Shown in pieces: positions 28,189 to 36,474 of a stretch of 64,000 nt of DNA. Origin of the DNA: Candidatus Thiothrix putei (GTDB taxonomy: Bacteria; Pseudomonadota; Gammaproteobacteria; Thiotrichales; Thiotrichaceae); assembly GCA_029972225.1 (NCBI GenBank), contig CP124756.1, positions 1,780,001-1,844,000 on the forward strand, in the 5' to 3' direction. Every line of letters starts with the position of its first letter. Positions within the stretch are counted from its first letter, which is position 1. Made by a program: the position numbers and the translations under genes. Under the pieces are notes generated by a model. That model was not told the DNA's origin and did not search any database. It saw only the letters and a list, made by a program, of their open reading frames with translations.

Positions 28189-28536
28189 TTACTGTTTGTG
28201 GTCTGCGGTCGAACGGATGTCATGATCTAACGATTGCAATTGGGCAATGATAAGCGCCAGCTTTTTGCCATTTTCTGTGATGGTGTATTCGGTATGCGGT
28301 GGTATTTCTGGGTAAACTTGACGGGATAACAAACCGTAAGCCGTCAGTTTTCGCAAGCGTTCCCCCAATACTTTGGTGGAAATACCTTCGATATGACGCT
28401 CTAATGCGCCGGGGCGGGAAATACCCTCGGCAATAGCCTGCAAGACAGAAACCGACCATTTACACCCAACGACATCCTCTAACTGCCGATAGCTTGAACG
28501 CTGGGATGATGATTTTTTTTCTGCCTTATTTTTCAT
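28189..28536 (-). CDS. HxlR-family winged-helix regulator
   Basis: This is a 115-aa transcription factor with the HxlR core VVGCKWSVSVLQAIAEG, GISTKVLGERLRKLTAYGLLSR and EYTITENGKKL. Members often sense electrophiles, redox state or NO through a Cys near the N-terminus, and Cys25 in the GCKW motif is a candidate. It heads the nnrS-chrA-permease genes and is divergent from a small redox protein gene at 28659. The 122 bp between them probably carries its operator, though no clear palindrome was picked out. Confidence 0.9.
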   Translation of the reverse strand: MKNKAEKKSSSQRSSYRQLEDVVGCKWSVSVLQAIAEGISRPGALERHIEGISTKVLGERLRKLTAYGLLSRQVYPEIPPHTEYTITENGKKLALIIAQLQSLDHDIRSTADHKQ

Positions 28537-28658
28537 GAAATTACCCCATAAAGTAGGTAGGGAACCAAAAAGTGCCTGCTATTATGCTGCGGCGCAGAGG
28601 CTTAAGCTGTGAGTGTGTCATAAAGGCATCCACCGTAACAATTTCAGGAGAAAATATT

Positions 28659-28895
28659 ATGAAAACCAATGCCATATTTTATCATGCCGGTTGTCCGGTG
28701 TGTGTTGCCGCCGAACAAGCGGTGGCTAATGCACTCGATCCGGCACGCTATGAGGTGGAAATTGTCCATTTGGGCGAGGATAAAGCTCGATTAGCAGAAG
28801 CTGAAGCAGCCGGAATCCAGTCTGTGCCTGCTTTAGTCATGGATGGCGGCGTATTCCACATCAATTTTGGTGCAGGCATTGATGCCTTGCGCTAA
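28659..28895 (+). CDS. Glutaredoxin/thioredoxin-like small redox protein
   Basis: This 78-aa thioredoxin-fold protein has the redox motif CPVC at residues 12-15 (FYHAGCPVCVAAEQ), cis-Pro in SVPALVM, and a C-terminal GAGIDAL helix. The ATG is preceded by a strong TCAGGAGAAA site. It probably acts as a cytoplasmic thiol oxidoreductase. Being divergent from the HxlR regulator, it is a likely target of that regulator. Confidence 0.85.
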   Translation: MKTNAIFYHAGCPVCVAAEQAVANALDPARYEVEIVHLGEDKARLAEAEAAGIQSVPALVMDGGVFHINFGAGIDALR

Positions 28896-28910
28896 CGACT
28901 CCTGAGTACG

Positions 28911-28940
28911 GTTGCCCCACCGATCAATCGGTGGGGCAAC
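28911..28940. terminator. Strong hairpin between convergent genes
   Basis: Perfect 14-bp arms GTTGCCCCACCGAT and ATCGGTGGGGCAAC are separated by CA, located 15 bp after the redox-protein stop and 17 bp before the convergent haemoglobin stop. The position suggests a bidirectional terminator. There is no good U-tract on either strand, so an RNA-stabilising role is also possible. Confidence 0.55.
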
Positions 28941-28957
28941 CTGTGATGCGGATGGAA

Positions 28958-29326
28958 TTACCGGCACAATACGTCAGTACGGGTACTTTCCACGATTGCA
29001 CCCGCGTCCGCGATAATGTCTTCCGGCACATTCAAATCGCGCAAGGCTTTGACCAGATTTTCCACCGTGGCATCGAAATGCACATCCGAAAGCCCCATGT
29101 GATCGACCATGTGCTGGTGAGCGGAACGCATGTCCTTACCCGCATAACCGCCTTCCGCGCCCAACGCAAAGGAAATGAAATCCTTCTGGTGTTGGCGTTG
29201 CTTTTCCATATTGGTATTCGCGAAAAAGTGTTTGACGCGATCATCCGTCAGCATGTATTCGTAAAAACGATCAACTGCTGCATCCACTGCGGCTTTACCA
29301 CCAATACGCTTAAAAACATCTCTCAT
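28958..29326 (-). CDS. Truncated haemoglobin, group 1
   Basis: This 122-aa 2-on-2 globin binds haem and, in this family, O2 or NO (NO dioxygenation or sensing). Group features are the start VFKRIGGKAAVDAAVDRFYEYMLTDDRVKHFF with the B10 Tyr, the EF loop, and the proximal F8 His in the MRSAHQHMVDHMGL region. Its ATG overlaps the upstream transporter stop (ATGA type), so it is the last gene of the DsrC-like/TDT/globin operon. The sulfur-protein and globin pairing suggests a link between sulfur metabolism and NO or oxygen stress, which is inference. Confidence 0.9.
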   Translation of the reverse strand: MRDVFKRIGGKAAVDAAVDRFYEYMLTDDRVKHFFANTNMEKQRQHQKDFISFALGAEGGYAGKDMRSAHQHMVDHMGLSDVHFDATVENLVKALRDLNVPEDIIADAGAIVESTRTDVLCR

Positions 29327-30369
29327 TGTGAAACTTCCTTATGACTAAAAAACATGAATAAAACCAACCCCAGCAACACCAAACACCACACGGCAAAACC
29401 CACCCACACGATCAGCAGTGAAATCCACTGCAACGGCGGAAATTCAGCCGCCAACCCTAAGCGGAAACTGGCAACCGCGTACATCCCCAGCGGAAACACC
29501 ATGCTCCACATCGCCGGTTCGTAGCGTAGCGGGTAACGTTTCACCCCGTGCTTCCATACCCCAAAGATCACCAGCATCGGAATCCACCAAGTTGCCCACG
29601 ACCACAACAACATTGCTACGCCATCAATAAACGGGTGCAAGGCTTGTAAAAAGTGCAGGCTAGGCGAGGTTTGCAATAACACCGTTCCGGCATTCACCCC
29701 TGCCGCCGCTGCACCCATAATGACCCACAACAAGGGTGAAGTGTCTTCCGGCTGAAATCGCTGGAAGAATATCCGGTAGCAAAATAAGGTGACAAAAATC
29801 CCGTATAACACCAGCCCCAGCAGCCACAGCAAATGCACTTCCACCAGCATGTAATCGGTGTAAATGCCCAAATCCGGCGCAACCATCACCCCCAACAATA
29901 CCAGCGATTGCGTGGCAATAATCGAAGTCAGCCAGTCGCCATGCACCACATTCACGGTATGCGGATGCGTCAAAAACGTCAGCACGCTAAAACTCAGGTA
30001 CAACAGCAATGACCACACCACAAAGGCAAACGCCCAACACGCCAACGCCAATTGCGGGTAGCCGTGTTGATGCAGCAAAATCCCCACCACATTGGTCGAT
30101 ACCACCAGCGTAAAAAACGCAAATACCCGCCGGATATTCAACAGGTCGATTTTCACCGCTTGCGGGAAACGCCATAAACGCCACGCACTCAAACCCAGCA
30201 TGATGACCCATGTCAGCAACGCTGCCATGAATAGCCCCTCCGCCAGCAGCGTTTGCCCGATCATGTCAAACGCAATGCTCAAGATGCCGCTCGCCATTGC
30301 TACTGCGAAGTAGCCCGGCGGCAAGCCTTCCAGCCATCGGAGTGTGTTGTCAGATGTATGCTGCGTCAT
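29323..30369 (-). CDS. TDT-family transporter (TehA/SLAC1 type)
   Basis: This membrane protein of about 348 aa has ten hydrophobic helices of the tellurite-resistance/dicarboxylate transporter (TDT) family, whose members are anion channels or exporters for dicarboxylates, sulfite or other anions. It begins LEGLPPGYFAVAMASGILSIAF, which carries the family's PPxYFAxVMATG-like start, and has PAMWSMVFPLGMYAVASFRLG near the end. The start at MTQHTSDN (30369) is chosen because it lies 7 bp after the upstream gene's stop. Beside a DsrC-like gene, a sulfite-exporting function is plausible but unproven. Confidence 0.85.
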   Translation of the reverse strand: MTQHTSDNTLRWLEGLPPGYFAVAMASGILSIAFDMIGQTLLAEGLFMAALLTWVIMLGLSAWRLWRFPQAVKIDLLNIRRVFAFFTLVVSTNVVGILLHQHGYPQLALACWAFAFVVWSLLLYLSFSVLTFLTHPHTVNVVHGDWLTSIIATQSLVLLGVMVAPDLGIYTDYMLVEVHLLWLLGLVLYGIFVTLFCYRIFFQRFQPEDTSPLLWVIMGAAAAGVNAGTVLLQTSPSLHFLQALHPFIDGVAMLLWSWATWWIPMLVIFGVWKHGVKRYPLRYEPAMWSMVFPLGMYAVASFRLGLAAEFPPLQWISLLIVWVGFAVWCLVLLGLVLFMFFSHKEVSQ

Positions 30370-30376
30370 GGATAAA

Positions 30377-30709
30377 CTAGCCAGTACTCCACGCACGGGG
30401 GCGTTGCATTCCGGCAATTTTGCAGGTTTGTTTCACATAGCCATAAGGGAACAGATGGAACAATTGCTGCTTGGCGGCTTTTTTGTCGATTCCTTGCTGT
30501 TTTGCCATGAAATCGGTGACGTGGCGGATGTCGGGGGTGATTTTGTGTTCTTCCCAATAATCACGCACGTATTGCAACACGACCCAGTAATCATCGGTCA
30601 ATTCGATGTTTTCTTCAGCGGAGAAAGCGTGGGCAATGTCTGGATTCCAATCTTCGGGGTTAACGAGATAGCCTTCGGCATCGCGTTCAACGTTTAGTTC
30701 TGTGGACAT
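30377..30709 (-). CDS. DsrC/TusE-family sulfur-relay protein with atypical cysteines
   Basis: This 110-aa cytoplasmic protein has the ribosome-binding site AGGAGGCACACC. Family sequence is clear: YLVNPEDWNPDIAHAFSAEENIELTDDYWVVLQYVRDYW, KITPDIRHVTDFM, and the C-terminal arm LFPYGYVKQTCKIAGMQRP. DsrC uses two arm cysteines (CX10C, CysB then CysA at the penultimate position) and TusE only CysA. Here CysB is present (Cys in TCKIAG), but the position of CysA is Trp (RAWSTG) and no other Cys follows. A trisulfide relay like that of DsrC therefore seems impossible, and a regulatory or alternative persulfide role is likely. It is first in an operon with a TDT transporter and a globin, divergent from a LysR gene. 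Confidence 0.88.
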   Translation of the reverse strand: MSTELNVERDAEGYLVNPEDWNPDIAHAFSAEENIELTDDYWVVLQYVRDYWEEHKITPDIRHVTDFMAKQQGIDKKAAKQQLFHLFPYGYVKQTCKIAGMQRPRAWSTG

Positions 30710-30756
30710 GGTGTGCCTCCTATTCCTACTAAAATGTTCAGATTTAAGCATACGCA

Positions 30757-30772
30757 TAAGCATTAGTGCTTA
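30757..30772. promoter_or_regulatory. Palindrome in the dsrC-like/lysR intergenic region
   Basis: TAAGCA-TTAG-TGCTTA is a perfect 6-bp inverted repeat centred in the 119-bp divergent region, 48 bp from the DsrC-like start. It is a candidate operator. The half-site TAAGCA also forms part of the large palindrome at 37995-38030. Confidence 0.5.
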
Positions 30773-30797
30773 CATAACGATATTTTTTGCTGTCTAA

Positions 30798-30814
30798 TAT
30801 CGAAATTGTCGATA
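30798..30814. promoter_or_regulatory. Candidate LysR-type operator
   Basis: TATCGA-AATTG-TCGATA is a perfect inverted repeat with a 5-bp centre, 15 bp before the LysR start codon and facing the divergent DsrC-like operon. Its T-N11-A-like dyad form and position fit autoregulation plus control of the divergent genes by the LysR protein. Confidence 0.55.
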
Positions 30815-30828
30815 GTAAAGATTGCCGC

Positions 30829-31674
30829 ATGGATACCGAACAAGCCCGTACTTTCCTCGCGATTGCTGCCCACGGCAGTTTTATTGCCGCTGCCAGCCAG
30901 CTACACCTCACGCAATCCACCGTGAGTGCGCGGATTCAACGGCTGGAGGAAACCTTGAATGCACGGCTGTTCGTGCGCAATCGCTCCGGCGCGAGCCTGA
31001 CACCCGCAGGGCGGCGTTTTCTGGAATACGCCAAACGGCTGGTATTTACCGCAGAACAGGCGATTCACGACGTGGGTTCATCCAGCCGTTACCGCGCGAC
31101 GCTGCGTGTCGGGGGGCGCATTGCCTTGTGGGAAGGTTTTTTGCCGCAATGGGTCGGGTGGATGCGCCGCACCAATCCCGATGTGGCCATGCGTACTGAA
31201 ATCGGTTTTGAAGATGACCTGATGCGCCGTTTGATTGAAGGCACGCTCGACATGGGTTTGATGTACACGCCCAGCCATCAACCGGGGCTGATTGTTGAAC
31301 ATTTGTTTGACGAACGCCTGATTCTGGTCAGCAGTCGCCCTGATGTTCACGAACCGGGGTCGGGTTATGTCCACGTTGATTGGGGCGCAAGTTTTCATGC
31401 GCAACACCGCCAAAGTTTCCCGCAAATGGAAACGCCTGCATTGGTGGCGAATATCGGTTGGTTAGCGATACAACTGGTGCTGGCGAATGGTGGTTGCTGT
31501 TTTTTGCCGGTGCGTTTGGCACAGCCGTTGTTGATGACGGGGCAATTGTTTCCGGTGGTGGGTGCGCCGGAATACGACCATCCGGCGTACATGGTTTATC
31601 CGCAAAAAGCCGAGAGCACGGTGTTGGAACAGGCGGTGCAGGGCTTGCGGGAAGTGGCGAAACAGCAGCGTTAA
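30829..31674 (+). CDS. LysR-family transcriptional regulator
   Basis: This 281-aa regulator has the N-terminal winged helix-turn-helix (MDTEQARTFLAIAAHGSFIAAASQLHLTQSTVSARIQRLE) followed by a substrate-binding-type effector domain (from about residue 90). The start at 30829 gives the standard LysR N-terminus. It is transcribed divergently from the DsrC-like/TDT/globin operon, which by the usual LysR arrangement is its probable target. The effector is unknown. Confidence 0.9.
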   Translation: MDTEQARTFLAIAAHGSFIAAASQLHLTQSTVSARIQRLEETLNARLFVRNRSGASLTPAGRRFLEYAKRLVFTAEQAIHDVGSSSRYRATLRVGGRIALWEGFLPQWVGWMRRTNPDVAMRTEIGFEDDLMRRLIEGTLDMGLMYTPSHQPGLIVEHLFDERLILVSSRPDVHEPGSGYVHVDWGASFHAQHRQSFPQMETPALVANIGWLAIQLVLANGGCCFLPVRLAQPLLMTGQLFPVVGAPEYDHPAYMVYPQKAESTVLEQAVQGLREVAKQQR

Positions 31675-31726
31675 CCCACGCTTTCGGCACACATCTTGCT
31701 ATCGCGAAGAGGCGTTTTACCACCAC

Positions 31727-32620
31727 CTATGAATTGGGTGGTTTTTGCTGACGCAAGCAGGTGAATAATCCCTGCATCCATGCCTGTTGGCGATCTTCTG
31801 CACGAACCACCAGCCACAGATGTTTTTCCAGCGGCTGGACCGCGTGAGTTAACAGCGCAATGCGATCCCGACAGGCATTGCGTTCCAATAACCATGCGGG
31901 AAGGAGCGCAATTCCGCGTCCACTGGCAACCATCCCCAGCATCAATTCCGTATCCCCCACCGTCTTGTGGTGGCGTGGCTCCAGCCCAGCAGGTTGCAAA
32001 AGCTGGGTGAACACATCCAAACGGCTACGCTCCACCGGATAGGTCAGCAAGGTTTCATCTGTCAAATCACTGGCGGTGAACGTTTGCCGTGTCGCCAAGC
32101 GGTGCTGCTTGCTTACCGCCAAGCATAGCCGGTAACTGAAAAGTGGTTCATGGTGCAAATCACCATGCGGCATCTGGTCGGGTGTTAGGCAGGCATCAAT
32201 CTGGTAGCTCAGCAAAGCCGGTAACGCGGAAAAGCGGTACTGGCTGACCACATCCACATCAATAGCAGACCATTCCTGCATAAAACGGGTCAGTGCCGGA
32301 TTCAGCCATTGCGCACAAGGCAAGCATTCCACCGCGACATGCAAACGCCCGCCGCGCCCGTCCGCCATCAGTTTGAGGCGACTGCGGGTGATTGCAATTT
32401 CTGGCAAAACCCGCTGCGCCAGCCGCAACAATTCCTGTCCCGCAGGCGTGAGGCTGAGGCGTTGCCCCTGTTTGTTCCAGAAGGCAATACCGATCTCGTG
32501 TTCCAATGCTTTCATGCGGTGTGACAGGGCGGATTGGGTCAGGCACAAGGCTTCTGCCGCCGCACCGAGCGTCTGGTACTGGTGCAGGGCGTGGATAATG
32601 CGTAGGTGGGCGATGTCCAT
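31727..32620 (-). CDS. metR: MetR, LysR-type regulator of methionine synthesis
   Basis: This 297-aa LysR protein is divergent from metE, the standard metR/metE arrangement. The DNA-binding domain is LRIIHALHQYQTLGAAAEALCLTQSALSHRMKALE, and the effector domain follows from about residue 92. MetR activates metE with homocysteine as coactivator in enterobacteria, and the same is expected here. A palindrome at 32622-32636 lies immediately before its start codon. Confidence 0.93.
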   Translation of the reverse strand: MDIAHLRIIHALHQYQTLGAAAEALCLTQSALSHRMKALEHEIGIAFWNKQGQRLSLTPAGQELLRLAQRVLPEIAITRSRLKLMADGRGGRLHVAVECLPCAQWLNPALTRFMQEWSAIDVDVVSQYRFSALPALLSYQIDACLTPDQMPHGDLHHEPLFSYRLCLAVSKQHRLATRQTFTASDLTDETLLTYPVERSRLDVFTQLLQPAGLEPRHHKTVGDTELMLGMVASGRGIALLPAWLLERNACRDRIALLTHAVQPLEKHLWLVVRAEDRQQAWMQGLFTCLRQQKPPNS

Positions 32621-32621
32621 A

Positions 32622-32636
32622 ATGAGATTTACTCAT
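32622..32636. promoter_or_regulatory. Candidate MetR operator
   Basis: ATGAG-ATTTA-CTCAT is a perfect 5-5-5 palindrome. The MetR consensus is TGAA-N5-TTCA, and this site has the same spacing with TGAG/CTCA half-sites. It touches the metR start and faces metE, as expected for autoregulation and metE activation. Confidence 0.55.
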
Positions 32637-32718
32637 GATTTGCTGAGAAAAACGCGATTCTATTCATTGATAGATCACTGCACAATCCACCTTCCTGTTA
32701 TTCAATGGAAGAATGTGT

Positions 32719-34995
32719 ATGCGACTCCACAACCTCGGCTTCCCGCGCATGGGCGCGAACCGTGAACTGAAATTTGCACTGGAAAGTTACTGGAAAGGCA
32801 CGGCTGACGCTGATAATTTGCTGACGACGGCTTACAGCTTGCGCCAACAGCACTGGAACGTCCAGCAGCAAGCGGGGCTAGACTTTGTGCCCGTGGGCGA
32901 TTTCGCCCTGTACGACCATGTGCTGAACACCAGCCTGATGCTCGGCAATATCCCGCCACGTTTCCAACAGGGGCAAGGGGCAAACGAACTGGACCAGTAT
33001 TTTCGCATGGCACGGGGACGCGCCCCGACAGGCGAACCCACTTTTGCCTGTGAAATGACCAAATGGTTTGACACCAATTACCACTACATCGTGCCGGAAC
33101 TGGCAGCAGACACCGATTTTCATCTGGCTTCCACCCAGTTGCTGGATCAGGTGAAAGAAGCCAAAGCCGCCGGGTTCAACCCCAAGCCCGTCCTGCTGGG
33201 GCCGTTGTCGTACCTGTGGCTGGGCAAGGTCAAGGGGCAGGAATTCGACAAGCTGGAACTGCTACCCCGCCTGCTGCCCGTGTATGTGGAAGTGTTGCAA
33301 TACCTCGCCGCGCTGGGGGTGGAATGGGTGCAAATCGACGAACCCATTCTGGTGCTGGATTTGCCGCTGGCATGGCAAAACGCCTTTGAATCCGCCTACA
33401 ACCAGCTCCAAAGCCGTAACCTAAACCTGTTGCTGGCAAGCTATTTCGGTGAGTTGCGCGACAACTTGCGGCTGGCGTGCAACTTGCCCGTGGCAGGGCT
33501 GCATCTGGATGCGGTGCGCGGGCGGGAAGAAATAGCGCGGGTGCTGGACAACCTTTCACCCTACAAAGTGCTGTCCCTTGGGGTGGTGGATGGGCGCAAC
33601 CTCTGGAAAACCGACCTCAACGCGGTGCTGGCATGGCTCGAACCCATCCACCAACGCTTAGGGGAACGCCTGTGGCTTGCCCCCTCCTGCTCATTGCTGC
33701 ACGTACCGCTGGATTTGGGGCTGGAAACCACGCTGGATACAGAACTGAAAAATTGGCTGGCATTTGCCGTGCAAAAGCTGGATGAATTGCGCATCCTCAG
33801 CCAAGCCCTGACCCAAGGACGCGGCAGTGTGCGTACTGCGCTGGAAGCCAACCACGCCGCCATTGAAAGCCGCCAAACCTCCACACGGGTACACAACCCG
33901 GCAGTGGCACAACGCATGGCAGACATTACCCCGGCACTGCTGCAACGCGCATCCACTTACCCCGAACGCGCCAAGGCGCAACAGCAACGCTTTGAGTTGC
34001 CGCTGTACCCCACCACCACCATTGGCTCATTCCCGCAAACGCAAGAAATCCGCAAGGCACGGCGTGACTTCAAGGCGGGGCAACTGGATACAGCCAGCTA
34101 CCACGCTGCGATGCAGGCAGAAATCCGCTACGCCGTCGAAGTACAGGAACAACTGGGGCTGGATGTCCCCGTGCATGGTGAAGCCGAACGTAACGACATG
34201 GTGGAATACTTCGGAGAACAGCTTGCTGGATACGCCTTCACCCGGCTGGGTTGGGTACAGTCCTACGGTAGCCGTTGCGTCAAACCGCCGATCATTTACG
34301 GCGATGTCTCACGCCCGTTGGCGATGACGGTGGAATGGTCGGCTTATGCCCAGTCCCTCACCGCCAAGCCCATGAAAGGGATGCTCACCGGCCCGGTTAC
34401 CATGCTGCAATGGTCATTCGTGCGGGACGACCAGCCGCGCCGTGATACCGCGTTCCAGATTGCGCTGGCGTTACGGGATGAAATCCTTGACCTAGAAGCG
34501 GCTGGCATCGGCATTATCCAAGTGGATGAACCCGCCTTCCGCGAAGGTTTGCCACTGCGCAAAACCGAATGGAAAGCCTACCTGCAATGGGCGGTGGAGG
34601 CGTTCCGTCTGTCAGTAGCGGGGGTACGCGATGATACCCAAATCCATACCCACATGTGCTATTCCGAGTTCAACGACATCATGCCGGAGATTGCCGCGAT
34701 GGATGCGGACGTGATCACCATCGAAACCTCGCGTTCCGATATGGAATTGCTGGAAGCGTTCAGTGAATTTGCCTACCCCAATGAAATCGGCCCCGGCGTG
34801 TACGACATCCACAGCCCCAATATCCCCACGGTAGACAGCATGGTGCGGATGATGCAGAAAGCCAGCCGCGACATTCCACCCCAACGCTTGTGGGTGAACC
34901 CGGATTGTGGGCTGAAAACGCGCCAATGGGCGGAGGTGATCCCGGCACTGGCCAACATGGTGGAGGCTACCAAGGTGTTACGCGAAGCTGCTTGA
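32719..34995 (+). CDS. metE: Cobalamin-independent methionine synthase
   Basis: MetE transfers a methyl group from methyl-tetrahydrofolate polyglutamate to homocysteine. The protein is 758 aa, full length, with two (beta/alpha)8 barrels. The N-terminal barrel starts [20 protein letters not shown]. The C-terminal barrel begins near [25 protein letters not shown] and carries the zinc ligands in [13 protein letters not shown] (His, Cys) and [11 protein letters not shown] (Cys). Two ATGs are close together. The second (32719) has GGAAG at proper spacing, while the first (32713) is too near that site. Control by the divergent MetR is likely. Confidence 0.97.
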   Translation: MRLHNLGFPRMGANRELKFALESYWKGTADADNLLTTAYSLRQQHWNVQQQAGLDFVPVGDFALYDHVLNTSLMLGNIPPRFQQGQGANELDQYFRMARGRAPTGEPTFACEMTKWFDTNYHYIVPELAADTDFHLASTQLLDQVKEAKAAGFNPKPVLLGPLSYLWLGKVKGQEFDKLELLPRLLPVYVEVLQYLAALGVEWVQIDEPILVLDLPLAWQNAFESAYNQLQSRNLNLLLASYFGELRDNLRLACNLPVAGLHLDAVRGREEIARVLDNLSPYKVLSLGVVDGRNLWKTDLNAVLAWLEPIHQRLGERLWLAPSCSLLHVPLDLGLETTLDTELKNWLAFAVQKLDELRILSQALTQGRGSVRTALEANHAAIESRQTSTRVHNPAVAQRMADITPALLQRASTYPERAKAQQQRFELPLYPTTTIGSFPQTQEIRKARRDFKAGQLDTASYHAAMQAEIRYAVEVQEQLGLDVPVHGEAERNDMVEYFGEQLAGYAFTRLGWVQSYGSRCVKPPIIYGDVSRPLAMTVEWSAYAQSLTAKPMKGMLTGPVTMLQWSFVRDDQPRRDTAFQIALALRDEILDLEAAGIGIIQVDEPAFREGLPLRKTEWKAYLQWAVEAFRLSVAGVRDDTQIHTHMCYSEFNDIMPEIAAMDADVITIETSRSDMELLEAFSEFAYPNEIGPGVYDIHSPNIPTVDSMVRMMQKASRDIPPQRLWVNPDCGLKTRQWAEVIPALANMVEATKVLREAA

Positions 34996-35073
34996 TAAAG
35001 AAACCGCCCAGCAGCGGTGTAAGCCGTTCTACTGGGTTGGTTGTGGCTTGCGGAGGCAGAGGTGGAGGAATAC

Positions 35074-35591
35074 TTAAGGGCGCATTGCAGGTGACTGGAT
35101 AGGGTAATCATTGGACAGTGCTGTGAGGAACACTTCCATATCCGTGTAGGTTTGGCTGCCCACTTGCAGCGGTTGTACGCCCGCGTTACGGTCGCACTCT
35201 GCAAGACGCACATGCAGGGATTGCACTTCATCTTTGCCGCGCCACAATGGCCAATGGGTCGCATCGCCATAGCTGGTGGTCGGTGTCTGCCCGCGCAGGT
35301 TGTTACCAACCATCTGGATGTGGCAGCTTGCACAAGCCAAATTGAGACGGCCAGCCTTGAGGTTGAAGGCTTTTTGCCCGCGGTCAAAGGCTTCTTTCAA
35401 GGAGCCTTCGCTCACATCAATTTTAATGGGCATGTCATTGCTGGCAGCGGCGATGTACATGGAAACCGCGCTGTTGTCGTAACTGCCGTTAGTGAGCTTT
35501 TGACCTTCCTTGTCGGAACAGAACTCGATGCGGGCTTCCATACCGATGACCTGTTTCAGGTCTTCGTCATGGCGGGGATACTGGAGATGTA
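35074..35591 (-). pseudogene. soxA fragment (diheme/monoheme cytochrome c subunit of SoxXA)
   Basis: This is the C-terminal part of SoxA, which loads thiosulfate onto SoxY in the periplasmic Sox pathway. Visible are LQYPRHDEDLKQVIG, CSDKEGQKLTNGSYDNSAVSMYIAAASNDMPI, the haem c motif CASCH followed by IQMVGNNLRGQTP, the stretch GDATHWPLWRG, and AECDRNAGVQPL with the conserved catalytic Cys. The reading frame enters from a palindrome at 35589-35635 and meets a stop about 20 bp further up. The signal peptide and roughly the first 100 residues are absent, so it cannot make an exported cytochrome. Confidence 0.88.
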
Positions 35592-35635
35592 ATGGTTTAA
35601 TGATTCAGGACTGTCCTAAATCATTAAACCATTAC
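35589..35635. repeat. 47-bp near-perfect palindrome at the soxA breakpoint
   Basis: Two 23-bp arms (outer part GTAATGGTTTAATGATT, inner AGGAC) surround a single T with one mismatch. The soxA reading frame is lost exactly here. The structure resembles two insertion-sequence ends brought together or a MITE remnant. It does not match the ends of the elements in this window. Confidence 0.8.
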
Positions 35636-35941
35636 AATTACAGGATGCTGTTGGTACTGTTTGTGTTCGGGCCGGGCAACCTGTCGTGTGACAAACTGTG
35701 CGTGAGTGTCATTTCTCCACGGGAAACGCCCAAACCACAACGCCCCTACCAACGGCACCCCCGTGTTGCTGAGTGACTGTCACAGTTGGGTATTGTCGGT
35801 TTGCACCACAAACAATAAGGCTTTGGTATTCATGGTGAATCTCCCTGTTGATGCGTGATACAGGGAGATACGTTCAGGTGTGGGTAGCAGATGCACACTG
35901 CCCGTACTGCGGGTTGACCAGACATTGCTGCAAACTCATTT
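35636..35941. other. Gene-poor remnant region
   Basis: About 300 bp with no full gene. The one notable feature is a minus-strand 17-codon frame (35833-35780, MNTKALLFVVQTDNTQL) with an excellent ribosome-binding site (CAGGGAGATTCACC), which looks like the beginning of a gene whose rest was deleted. Nothing else is recognisable. Confidence 0.5.
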
Positions 35942-36474
35942 CTAGGTATTTTCCCCATCCAAATACTGCTGCACTTCGGGGGTGAAACAGTTTTTTATCC
36001 AATCCGCACATTGCCCCAGTGGTATGCATTGCTGATGGAGGAAACGGATTTCCTCCAAAACATTGCTATGTTCAGCCGTCAAGGTGTTATGCGCCACTTT
36101 CAGCAACGCAACCCCGTAATGCACTAACTCCACTTCTTGTTGGTAATGACGCTGTAACGTATTGCACAGTTGTGAGTTACTGAGCGTTACCTTACGGATA
36201 GCCTGACTGCCATCGTAAAAAGAAAATGTCACCTGTCCCTCCGTGGGTGCAAGGCTAATACAAGGAGGGCGGGTACGTGTTTTTGCCGCACCGGGGATAA
36301 AGTAAATCCGGCGGTAAATACTTGAGCGAAAATAGGCCATCATCCGGTTCAGTATATGAATCTTTCGTTCCCGCGTATCTCGACCAATGGGTGAAAACAA
36401 GAAATTCATCAGTGCATCCAATGGGTAAAACTCGATGTGTTCTTGGGTAACAGGCGAGTTATTAAATTGTTGGA

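Noticed and set aside
35000-35070. Possible terminator hairpin after metE (CCCAG...CTGGG)
   Set aside because: The pairing is short and interrupted, with no following T-run; not strong enough to call.
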